A DNA stretch of 6,605 bases from contig CAWVGT010000147.1 of NCBI GenBank assembly GCA_963928645.1, positions 1 through 6,605 on the forward strand. The letters run 5' to 3'. The stretch is from Fimadaptatus sp963928645 (GTDB lineage Bacteria; Bacillota; Clostridia; Christensenellales; Aristaeellaceae). Shown here piece after piece: positions 1-6,605 of this stretch. Under the pieces are notes generated by a model. It made no database searches, was not told the origin of the DNA, and saw nothing but the letters and a program-made list of their open reading frames with translations. Every line of letters starts with the position of its first letter. The first letter of the stretch is position 1. The position numbers were made by a program, and so were the translations under genes.

Positions 1-1177
1 TCGGCTCCTCGGTCGGGGCCTCGGTCGGCTCCTCAGTCGGGGCTTCGGTCGGCTCCTCAGTCGGGGCCTCAGTCGGCTCCTCGGTCGGGGCCTCAGTCGG
101 CTCCTCGGTCGGGGCCTCAGTCGGCTCCTCGGTCGGGGCCTCGGTCGGCTCCTCGGTCGGGGCCTCGGTCGGCTCCTCGGTCGGCTCCTCAGCATCCTGC
201 TCGACAGACGTCAAAACGGGTTCAGTCGTAACCCAGAGCAGCTCAAATTCAGCATCAGCCGCCAGCACAAGCACCGTCATCGTGGGCTCTGCAGCCTCGT
301 CGGTCGGCTCAGTGGCCTCGTCGGTCGGCTCGGTGGCTTCGTCGGTCGGCTCAGTGGCTTCGTCGGTCGGCTCAGTGGCTTCGTCGATCGGCTCAGTGGC
401 TTCGTCGGTCGGCTCGGTGGCTTCGTCGGTCGGCTCAGTGGCCTCGTCCTCAGCGGGCGCCGGCTCGGTCAGCTCGTCTATAATCACGTCATCCAGCGAC
501 GCAACCGCCACACAGGTCACGGCTGCGGTCGGATACAGCGCGGCTTCACCGCTCACTACATCGTACGCTATCGCGCCGTCGACGCTGTCCTCGGCCAGCG
601 TCAGCACGACGGGCACGCTGTATTCTACGGCCAGCGTCAGCTCAACAACCTCGGCGCCTTCGCCCTCGGCAGTCTCGGGCTCGGTGGCCTCGTCCTCGGT
701 GGGCTCGGTGGCCTCGTCCTCGGTGGGCTCGGTGGTCGCGGGTTCGGTGGCCTCGTCCTCCGCGGGCTCCGCATCGGTGGTCTCGTCCTCGACAGGCTCG
801 TCCTCGGCGATCACGGCTTCGAATATCACATACTCGATCGTCGTCTCGGGCACCGCCGCGAGCAGTCCGGCGGCCTGACCTTCGGAAAGGCCCAGCGCCA
901 GCAGCTCGGCTTCGAGCTCATCTATCGGCGACGCGCCCTCGGTCTGCGCATTGAGCAGCAGCACCGCGCCGGCCTCCAGCGGCTCTGTCTCGACGTCTTC
1001 CGCCTCGGTATCGGCGGCAGCGTCGGTCGCCTCAGCGGTCGCTTCGGGCGCGGCCGTCGCCTCAGCCGTGGCTGTCTCGTCCGTCGCATCGGCCAATGCC
1101 TGCACACACATCAGCGAGCACAACATCAGCGCCAACACGATTGCAAGTGTCTTTCTGATCCTGTCAAACCTGTGCAT
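1..1177 (-). CDS. Secreted acidic Thr/Glu/Pro-repeat protein, 5' part (runs off left edge)
   Basis: Reading the minus strand from ATG at 1177 gives at least 392 codons with no stop before position 1, so the C-terminus is outside the window. A GGGAG Shine-Dalgarno lies 8 nt before the ATG. The N-terminus is a classic Sec signal peptide: a basic n-region (MHRFDRIRK), a hydrophobic core at residues 10-26, and a probable signal peptidase I site ALA|DA after residue 29. No lipobox is visible. The mature protein is very acidic. It opens with Ala/Thr/Glu-rich sequence (about 30-65), then a more ordinary segment (about 66-125, including DELEAELLALGLSEGQAAG), then Glu-Asp-Thr-Pro repeats (about 126-171). 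A second ordinary segment (about 175-236), rich in Val/Ala/Leu, precedes EPTDEAT repeats (about 243-294). A short Val/Leu-rich segment (about 295-325) leads to EEPTEAPT repeats (330 to the edge). I do not recognise the family. The repeats resemble extended linkers or stalks of cell-surface or secreted proteins of Gram-positive bacteria; anchoring and function cannot be seen. Nearly all variation between repeat copies is synonymous in this frame, which supports it over the antisense reading. Confidence 0.85.
   Translation of the reverse strand, partial: MHRFDRIRKTLAIVLALMLCSLMCVQALADATDETATAEATAAPEATAEATDAAADTEAEDVETEPLEAGAVLLLNAQTEGASPIDELEAELLALGLSEGQAAGLLAAVPETTIEYVIFEAVIAEDEPVEDETTDAEPAEDEATEPATTEPTEDEATEPTEDEATEPETAEGEGAEVVELTLAVEYSVPVVLTLAEDSVDGAIAYDVVSGEAALYPTAAVTCVAVASLDDVIIDELTEPAPAEDEATEPTDEATEPTDEATEPIDEATEPTDEATEPTDEATEPTDEATEPTDEAAEPTMTVLVLAADAEFELLWVTTEPVLTSVEQDAEEPTEEPTEAPTEEPTEAPTEEPTEAPTEEPTEAPTEEPTEAPTEEPTEAPTEEPTEAPTEEP
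2..190 (-). repeat. 24-nt in-frame tandem repeat encoding EEPTEAPT
   Basis: Seven full 24-bp units start at positions 2, 26, 50, 74, 98, 122 and 146, followed by a full or partial unit at 170 and a half-step at 182. The period equals eight codons of the minus-strand gene. The only differences between units are ACC/ACT (Thr) and GAG/GAA (Glu), all synonymous. The array continues past the left edge, so its true copy number is unknown. Confidence 0.95.
297..450 (-). repeat. 21-nt in-frame tandem repeat encoding EPTDEAT
   Basis: Seven units of exactly 21 bp are marked by the core CGGTCGGCT on the plus strand at 301, 322, 343, 364, 385 (CGATCGGCT), 406 and 427. In the minus-strand frame they encode EPTDEAT seven times, with one Thr-to-Ile change (unit at 385), and the last unit ends DEAA. 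Other differences are synonymous Thr or Glu codons. The period is a multiple of three, so gain or loss of units keeps the frame. Confidence 0.93.
667..800 (-). repeat. Degenerate 24-nt repeat encoding EPTEDEAT-like units
   Basis: Within the same minus-strand gene, two near-identical 24-bp copies (about 679-726) encode EPTEDEAT. They are flanked by decayed relatives encoding, for example, AEDEAT and VEDETT. This looks like an older array of the same Glu/Asp/Thr/Pro type as the sharper arrays nearer the left edge. Confidence 0.7.
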
Positions 1178-1185
1178 CTCTATCA

Positions 1186-1190
1186 CTCCC
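1186..1190 (-). promoter_or_regulatory. Ribosome binding site of the secreted repeat protein
   Basis: GGGAG on the minus strand, 8 nt before the ATG at 1177. It fixes the start codon, which is also the one that gives an intact signal peptide. Confidence 0.75.
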
Positions 1191-1247
1191 AACTAGTTTT
1201 TGCCAGTAACCCGGCGCGCGCAACGCTTCTGGCCGAATCACACCACC

Positions 1248-1296
1248 AGTATAACATACTTTATGCCTCGTTGCAGCAATTTATAATAAATTTTAA
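1248..1296 (-). promoter_or_regulatory. Extended -10 promoter with AT-rich upstream tract
   Basis: On the minus strand TGTTATACT (1256-1248) is an extended -10 element: TG, one base, then TATACT. No good -35 hexamer sits 17 bp upstream. However, an uninterrupted 19-bp A/T run at 1278-1296 falls at about -37 to -55 from a predicted start near 1241, where an UP element would bind. This would give a 5' leader of about 64 nt for the secreted repeat protein. Inferred from consensus only. Confidence 0.55.
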
Positions 1297-1447
1297 GTGT
1301 TTCTGGCGAGAAATTCCAATTTGCCGGCTGACGTGAGCGCCAAAGTTATGCGATATGTACAGGCAGGTTTATATTGTGCTCTCTTTCGGTTTGGAAGCGT
1401 GGACGGGCGCGGATTGTTTTAGGCAACTGAGGTGGCGGCGCCCGCAC

Positions 1448-1477
1448 CGGCGCGCGGCGGTCTGAACCGGCGCGCCG
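1448..1477. other. Strong GC-rich hairpin
   Basis: The arms CGGCGCGC (1448-1455) and GCGCGCCG (1470-1477) pair perfectly. After a 2-nt bulge (1456-1457), CGGT (1458-1461) pairs with ACCG (1466-1469), leaving the loop CTGA. This gives 12 bp of stem in all. No T tract follows on either strand, so it is not a canonical intrinsic terminator. It may be a structured repeat or a barrier between transcription units. Confidence 0.5.
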
Positions 1478-1699
1478 CGCAGGCCGTACAGCTTTCGCCG
1501 GCTGCCAGGGGGCGCTTGCTATTGGCAAACCAACGCCGCGATCATCCGCTCGCCCCACAGCGCCCAATGTCGGCCACAGCCGCGCCATAGCGCGCTCACG
1601 TCAATGCCCTCGTCAAGCCGCCCGGACGGCGCGACTTGCGCATTCGCAGGCATACGCATGTCGCCCAGGCCGCCTCGCGCCCAGTTCGCCGCAAAGCAA

Positions 1700-1730
1700 A
1701 GCCGCCCGCGACATGCAGTCACGGACGACC
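1700..1730. repeat. Hairpin-forming dispersed repeat, copy 1
   Basis: A 28-bp sequence at 1700-1727 recurs perfectly at 1832-1859. Here AGCCGCCCG (1700-1708) can pair with CGGACGACC (1722-1730) across a 13-nt loop if G-T wobbles are allowed. The pairing is best as RNA from the minus strand, downstream of typA. Confidence 0.7.
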
Positions 1731-1830
1731 GTCGCAATGCCTATAAACAGAATCTCGAGCAAGCCAGGTTCAAACACGCGCCGCAGGTCAATCCAACGCA
1801 CGGGCGCAGCGTTCACTCCCCAAGCGAACA

Positions 1831-1863
1831 GAGCCGCCCGCGACATGCAGTCACGGACGGCTC
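1831..1863. repeat. Hairpin-forming dispersed repeat, copy 2
   Basis: Second copy of the 28-bp repeat, 132 bp from the first and only 19 bp beyond the typA stop codon. GAGCCGCCCG (1831-1840) pairs with CGGACGGCTC (1854-1863) over 10 bp with one G-T wobble, around the same 13-nt loop. It would lie in the 3' untranslated region of the typA transcript and could protect or help terminate it, but the following sequence has only scattered T residues. Confidence 0.7.
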
Positions 1864-1881
1864 CCCACAAAACCTCAGCGA

Positions 1882-3714
<1,833 letters not shown>

Positions 3715-3723
3715 GATATATGA

Positions 3724-3731
3724 CCCCTTTC
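3724..3731 (-). promoter_or_regulatory. Ribosome binding site deciding the TTG start of typA
   Basis: GAAAGGGG on the minus strand ends 9 nt before TTG at 3714. The codons immediately upstream offer no other start in frame, so this site supports TTG initiation. Confidence 0.65.
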
Positions 3732-3740
3732 ATAAAGTCG

Positions 3741-3763
3741 CCGGCGCCGCGGACGGGCGCCGG
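3741..3763 (-). other. Intergenic hairpin between prfC and typA
   Basis: CCGGCGCC (3741-3748) and GGCGCCGG (3756-3763) form a perfect 8-bp stem with a 7-nt loop in the 59-bp gap. On the minus strand it is followed by CGACTTTATG, too poor in T for an efficient terminator. It could partly terminate, or act as an mRNA processing or stability element that sets the prfC:typA ratio. Confidence 0.5.
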
Positions 3764-3773
3764 GTGCGCGGCC

Positions 3774-5426
3774 TCACTCCAGCTCGTCGGCCTTGCCGCG
3801 GTCGGCGGTTTCGGCCAGCTCCAGGCCGTCGTTGTTGTCCAGCGCCCACTGCACCGACCAGTCGTTTTCAAACAGCAGCACGTCGCGGCCCACGCGGTCC
3901 AGCGCGCGGCGCGTCGTGGAGGTGAGCCGGAGCCGGTCCACGCCCTGCGGGCACTCGACCACCCAGCGCACGCAGCGGAAGCTCAGCTGCTCCATGCGTA
4001 TGTCGACGCCGTACTCGTGCTTTAGGCGATGCTCCAGCACCTCGAACTGCAGCACGCCCACCACGCCCACGATTATCTCCTCGCGGCCGATGTCGGCGCG
4101 CTTGAACGTCTGTATCGCGCCCTCCTGCGAGAGCTGGGTTATGCCCTTTACGAACTGCTTGCGCTTCATCGAGTCCAGCGCGGACACGCGCGCGAAGTGC
4201 TCGGGCGCGAACAGCGGTATGCCCGCAAAGTGTATATGCCTGCCGGTGGCCAGCGTGTCGCCCAGGCGGAATATGCCCGGATCGAACAGGCCCACAATGT
4301 CGCCCGGATACGCCCTGTCCACGGTCTCGTGCTCCTGAGCCATGAACTGCTGGGGCTGGGTGAGCTTTATGAGCTTGTCCTGGCCCGAGTGCCAGACCTC
4401 CATGCCCTTGGTGAACGTGCCCGAGCAGATGCGCATGAACGCGAGCCGGTCGCGGTGCGCGGGGTTCATGTTGGCCTGTATCTTGAATATGAAGCCGGTG
4501 AACGCCTCGTTCAGCGGGTCTATCTCGCCCTCCTCGGCCACGCGCGGGCTGGGCGGGAACGTGAAGCGCAAAAAGCGCTTGAGGAACGGCTCCACGCCGA
4601 AGTTGTTTATCGCGCTGCCAAAGAACATCGGCGTCAGCTCGCCGCGGGTCACTCGCTTTATGTCGAACTCGTCGCCCGCGCCTTCGAGCAGCTCTATCTC
4701 GTCGCGCAGCTGGCTGAGGTAGGAGGCGCCTATCGCCGCCTCGAGCTCGGGCGCGTCTATCGGTATCTCGGTCACGGATACCTTGCGCTGGCCGTGGTCG
4801 CCGCCGGCGTAGAGCTCGACCATGCGCGTATCGCGGTGGTACACGCCCTTGAAGTCGCCGTTGGTGCCTATGGGCCAGTCGACCGGGCACGCGCGTATGC
4901 CCAGCACGCTTTCGAGCTCGTCCATCAGGTCAAACGGGTCGCGCCCGGCGTGGTCGAGCTTGTTAACGAACGTGAATATCGGTATATTGCGCAGCCGGCA
5001 GACCTTGAACAGCTTGATCGTCTGGGCCTCGACGCCCTTGGCGCAGTCTATCAGCATGACGGCGCTGTCGGCGGCGACCAGCGTGCGGTACGTATCCTCG
5101 GAGAAGTCCTGATGGCCCGGCGTATCGAGTATGTTTATGCGATAGCCGTCGTAATCGAACTGCATTACCGACGACGTGACCGATATGCCGCGCTGCTTTT
5201 CGATCTCCATCCAGTCGCTGGTGGCGTGGCGGTCGGCCTTGCGCGCCTTGACCGAACCGGCCTGGCGAATCGCCCCGCCGTAGAGCAGCAGCTTTTCGGT
5301 CAGCGTGGTCTTGCCGGCGTCGGGATGGGATATTATGGCGAACGTGCGGCGCCGCGCGACCTCGCGTGTGAACTCGGTATCGCCCGCGCTGTGCATGTCG
5401 ATATAGTTATAAGATATTGAATCCAT
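3774..5426 (-). CDS. prfC: Peptide chain release factor 3 (RF3), GTPase
   Basis: This 550-aa protein is RF3, the class II release factor that uses GTP to remove RF1/RF2 from the ribosome after peptide release. Visible motifs are G1 SHPDAGKT at 33-40, G2 RGISV at 79-83, G3 DTPGHQDFSEDTYR at 101-114 and G4 NKLD at 155-158. RF3-typical stretches follow: DWPIGTNGDFKGVYH, then FGSAINNFGVEPFL, RFTFPPSPR, and VVGVLQFEVLEHRLKHEYGV near the C-terminus. All are intact, with no frameshift. The length is slightly above that of E. coli RF3 (529 aa). Part of the excess is an N-terminal extension of about 12 residues (MDSISYNYID) before the usual start of the family. The ATG at 5426 is chosen because GGGAGG sits 4 nt upstream, whereas Met11 has no Shine-Dalgarno. 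The stop is TGA at 3774-3776. A -35/-10 promoter lies just upstream, and typA follows on the same strand. Confidence 0.97.
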   Translation of the reverse strand: MDSISYNYIDMHSAGDTEFTREVARRRTFAIISHPDAGKTTLTEKLLLYGGAIRQAGSVKARKADRHATSDWMEIEKQRGISVTSSVMQFDYDGYRINILDTPGHQDFSEDTYRTLVAADSAVMLIDCAKGVEAQTIKLFKVCRLRNIPIFTFVNKLDHAGRDPFDLMDELESVLGIRACPVDWPIGTNGDFKGVYHRDTRMVELYAGGDHGQRKVSVTEIPIDAPELEAAIGASYLSQLRDEIELLEGAGDEFDIKRVTRGELTPMFFGSAINNFGVEPFLKRFLRFTFPPSPRVAEEGEIDPLNEAFTGFIFKIQANMNPAHRDRLAFMRICSGTFTKGMEVWHSGQDKLIKLTQPQQFMAQEHETVDRAYPGDIVGLFDPGIFRLGDTLATGRHIHFAGIPLFAPEHFARVSALDSMKRKQFVKGITQLSQEGAIQTFKRADIGREEIIVGVVGVLQFEVLEHRLKHEYGVDIRMEQLSFRCVRWVVECPQGVDRLRLTSTTRRALDRVGRDVLLFENDWSVQWALDNNDGLELAETADRGKADELE

Positions 5427-5430
5427 AATG

Positions 5431-5436
5431 CCTCCC
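5431..5436 (-). promoter_or_regulatory. Ribosome binding site of prfC
   Basis: GGGAGG on the minus strand, 4 nt before ATG at 5426. The spacing is short, but the match is strong, and the alternative Met11 has no such site. Confidence 0.65.
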
Positions 5437-5467
5437 GGTTCAGTTTGCCCAAAATATCGTGCTCTTT

Positions 5468-5497
5468 ATGATACAAAATCCGGCGCGCCGCTGTCAA
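5468..5497 (-). promoter_or_regulatory. Sigma-70/A-type promoter of the prfC-typA unit
   Basis: On the minus strand TTGACA (5497-5492, a perfect -35) and TATCAT (5473-5468, -10) are separated by 18 bp. The predicted transcript start is near 5461, giving a leader of about 35 nt before prfC. The spacer contains the 10-bp palindrome CGGCGCGCCG (5481-5490), a conceivable operator, though such GC palindromes are frequent in this DNA. Confidence 0.75.
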
Positions 5498-5550
5498 CCG
5501 CGCGCGCGCGGCAAACCGTTGTATGCGAGTTAATTTTGCGCGCGCGCAAA
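5498..5550. other. Alternating CG palindromes upstream of the prfC promoter
   Basis: Two perfect palindromes of alternating C and G sit just upstream of the -35 box: CCGCGCGCGCGCGG (5498-5511) and TTTGCGCGCGCGCAAA (5535-5550). Such runs can adopt Z-DNA or cruciform structure, or be sites for a dimeric regulator. No regulator is identified. Confidence 0.5.
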
Positions 5551-5573
5551 CGCGGGGCCCGCGCGCGCCGGGG

Positions 5574-5611
5574 GCCGGCGGCAGGGCGGCCGGCGCTGCG
5601 CTGCTGCCGGC
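5574..5611. other. GC-rich hairpin upstream of prfC
   Basis: GCCGGCGGCAG (5574-5584) pairs with CTGCTGCCGGC (5601-5611) over 11 bp with one G-T wobble, around a 16-nt loop. No T tract follows. With the surrounding C/G-rich sequence up to about 5725 it forms a gene-free spacer between the satellite and prfC. Confidence 0.4.
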
Positions 5612-5970
5612 GCGCGTCGCCGCCTGTTCTGGCGCCGAGCTGCGCGTGCGCATTTGGCCGGCGCCGGTCAGTGCGCGGAGAGTGCAGCGCCGTCGCGCAT
5701 CGCCGTTCCCCAGGGCTGCCTTGCTCTGGCAGCGCTCCACCACTTCGAAACGCTCTACCACCCCGCAGCGCGTCCCCGCTCTGCAACGCTCTACCGCACA
5801 GCAGCGGCATCTTGCGCTGCAATGTTTCCCCACGTCACAGCACTTCCCCGCCACGCAATGCCACCAACCCCGCAGCGCTCCACCACTCTGAAACGCTCTA
5901 TCGCCCGCAGCGCTTCCCCGCTTTGCAACACTCTACCGCCCCGCAGAACTTACCCGCACATCAGCGCCAT

Positions 5971-6102
5971 CTCGCGCCGCAATGGTTCCTCATGTCACAG
6001 TGCGTCCCCGCTCTGCTGCACTATCCCACACCGCAACGCTATCCCACAAATCAGCACCAGCTCGCGCCGCAATGGTTCCTCATGTCACAGTGCGTCCCCG
6101 CT
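5971..6102. repeat. 42-bp perfect direct repeat, 90 bp apart
   Basis: The 42 bases at 5971-6012 recur identically at 6061-6102. The offset of 90 bp equals five 18-bp units, consistent with unequal exchange or slippage within the satellite. Confidence 0.85.
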
Positions 6103-6510
6103 TTGCAATGAGTCCTGTCTCGCAGCGCATCCCCACTTTGCAACACTCTACCGCCCCGCAGCGCTTTCCCACAAATCAACGCCTGCTCGCGCCGCAATGT
6201 TTCCCTACTCCGCAGTGCTTCCCACCTAGCAATGCGTCCCCGCTTTGCAGCACTCTCCCGCTCTGCTGCACTATCCCACACCGCAGCGCTATCCCACAAA
6301 TCAACGCCAGTTCGCGCCGCAATGGTTCCTCACGCCACAGTGCTTCCCCGCCTCGCAATGAGTCCTGTCTCGCAGCGCTTCCACGCTTTGCAACACTCTA
6401 CCGCCCCGCAGCGCTTTCCCGCACATCAGCGCCAGCACGCGCCGCAATGCTCCCCCCACGCCGCAGTACTTCCCCGCTTCGCAATGCGTCCCGCCTCGCA
6501 GCGCATCCCC
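6011..6510. repeat. Higher-order tandem duplication, 250-bp unit, within the satellite
   Basis: Sequence 6011-6260 recurs at 6261-6510 with an offset of exactly 250 bp. By hand alignment the first 170 bases (6011-6180 versus 6261-6430) differ at 15 positions with no gap, and most changes are transitions. The following part needs a 1-bp shift. Each copy contains two subunits of about 125 bp, marked by the core CGCGCCGCAATG (TGC in the last copy), whose surrounding decamers start at 6061, 6186, 6311 and 6436. Confidence 0.85.
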
Positions 6511-6529
6511 GCTTTGCACCAAAAACCAT

Positions 6530-6605
6530 AACCACCCGTCAAACGGGTGGTTTGCACAAAGGCTAAAAGCCTATTGATACCGGCCAGCGTCTCAAGGCGC
6601 TGGCT
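6530..6605 (+). mobile_element. Three consecutive stem-loops, possible IS200/IS605-type element end (cut by right edge)
   Basis: Beyond the satellite the sequence changes character. AACCACCCGT (6530-6539) and ACGGGTGGTT (6543-6552) form a perfect 10-bp stem with a 3-nt loop. AGGCT/AGCCT (6560-6572) forms a 5-bp stem with an AAA loop. GCCAGCGTC/GGCGCTGGC (6583-6604) forms a 9-bp stem with one wobble and the tetraloop TCAA. IS200/IS605-family elements have subterminal hairpins like the first, recognised as single-stranded DNA by the Y1 transposase, and this motif type resembles such ends in Clostridia from memory. No transposase is visible in the window. A structured RNA or a REP-like repeat is the main alternative. 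Confidence 0.4.

Larger units (their letters stand above)
1297..1881. other. Gene-poor stretch between typA and the secreted protein gene
   Basis: About 580 bp separate the typA stop from the promoter of the next gene. I see no convincing gene. Overlapping short open frames on the minus strand (for example 1613-1870 and 1519-1737) have weak or TTG starts and no recognisable domain, and their similar peptides (VRDCMSRAAL twice) only reflect a duplicated DNA element. The stretch contains a strong GC hairpin and two copies of a hairpin-forming repeat, listed separately. No intrinsic terminator with a clear T tract is visible after typA. Confidence 0.6.
5726..6518. repeat. Degenerate ~18-bp tandem repeat (minisatellite), apparently non-coding
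   Basis: About 790 bp consist of diverged units of about 18 bp, with a plus-strand consensus near GCNYCGCARYGCNTCCCC. A typical unit is GCCTCGCAGCGCATCCCC. Some units are 16 or 17 bp, which breaks any reading frame, and frames on both strands are interrupted or change along the array. Translations show only six-residue echoes (for example CGKALR, GGRVLQ, SGDALR on the minus strand). The plus strand is rich in C and poor in G. I see no start site, domain or Shine-Dalgarno that would make this a gene. Confidence 0.8.

Noticed and set aside
282..1196. Plus-strand serine-rich open frames (282-878, 951-1196)
   Set aside because: They are antisense to the minus-strand gene, which has a signal peptide, a ribosome binding site and synonymous repeat variation.
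1282..1287. TATAAT on the plus strand as a rightward promoter
   Set aside because: The matching -35 position is poor and no plus-strand gene follows; the A/T run is better explained as part of the minus-strand promoter.
1613..1870. 85-aa minus-strand open frame after typA
   Set aside because: It starts at TTG without a clear ribosome binding site; its internal peptide repeat is explained by the 28-bp DNA repeat, and overlapping frames are equally open.
3741..3763. Intrinsic terminator between prfC and typA
   Set aside because: The stem is good but it is not followed by a T tract, and typA has no obvious promoter of its own in the gap.
4029..5420. 463-aa plus-strand open frame antisense to prfC
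   Set aside because: Same reason: RF3 on the minus strand accounts for this sequence.
5333..5854. 173-aa minus-strand open frame overlapping the prfC start
   Set aside because: It covers the prfC promoter and start in another frame, with Ala/Arg-rich composition-driven sequence.
5726..6518. CRISPR array
   Set aside because: Units are contiguous and diverged at about 18 bp, with no constant repeat and unique spacer pattern, and no cas gene is present.
5726..6518. Diversity-generating retroelement template/variable repeats
   Set aside because: No reverse transcriptase is visible, and the changes between copies are mostly transitions of both kinds, not adenine-specific.
5428..6566. Plus-strand open frames across the satellite (5428-6111, 5654-6229, 5982-6566)
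   Set aside because: They overlap each other in different frames, contain only translated repeats, and lack ribosome binding sites and domains; unit indels shift the frame.

Overview
The window is GC-rich DNA from an unidentified bacterium. The two conserved proteins look most like those of Firmicutes (Clostridia-type), and the acidic Thr-Glu-Pro secreted protein at the left fits that too. This placement is an inference from remembered family sequences, not a search result. AUA is used freely for isoleucine despite the high GC. All recognisable genes are on the minus strand, so the region is transcribed right to left.

Layout. (1) Positions 1-1177 hold the 5' part of a large minus-strand gene that runs off the left edge. 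It encodes a Sec signal peptide followed by acidic low-complexity Glu/Thr/Pro/Asp repeats (24-nt and 21-nt tandem repeats) that separate more ordinary hydrophobic/acidic stretches. An extended -10 promoter and a Shine-Dalgarno site lie just upstream. (2) Positions about 1300-1881 contain no convincing gene. They hold a strong GC hairpin and two copies of a 28-bp repeat that folds into a stem-loop. (3) Positions 1882-3714 encode the ribosome-associated GTPase BipA/TypA, starting at TTG. (4) Positions 3774-5426 encode peptide chain release factor 3 (prfC). Only 59 bp separate the two GTPase genes, and a good sigma-70/A-type promoter precedes prfC, so they probably form a prfC-typA operon for translation. 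(5) Positions about 5498-5725 are GC-rich, with alternating CG palindromes and a hairpin. (6) Positions about 5726-6518 are a degenerate, apparently non-coding minisatellite of about 18 bp, with a clear higher-order duplication of 250 bp. (7) Positions 6530-6605 carry three consecutive stem-loops that look like one end of an IS200/IS605-type element or another structured repeat, continuing past the right edge.

How the parts relate. prfC and typA are both translational GTPases: RF3 recycles RF1/RF2 at termination, and BipA acts on ribosome assembly or function under stress. The repeat-rich secreted protein has its own promoter and is probably functionally unrelated. The most unusual content is the repeat architecture: an in-frame, almost purely synonymous repeat array inside a gene at the left, and a non-coding higher-order satellite at the right.
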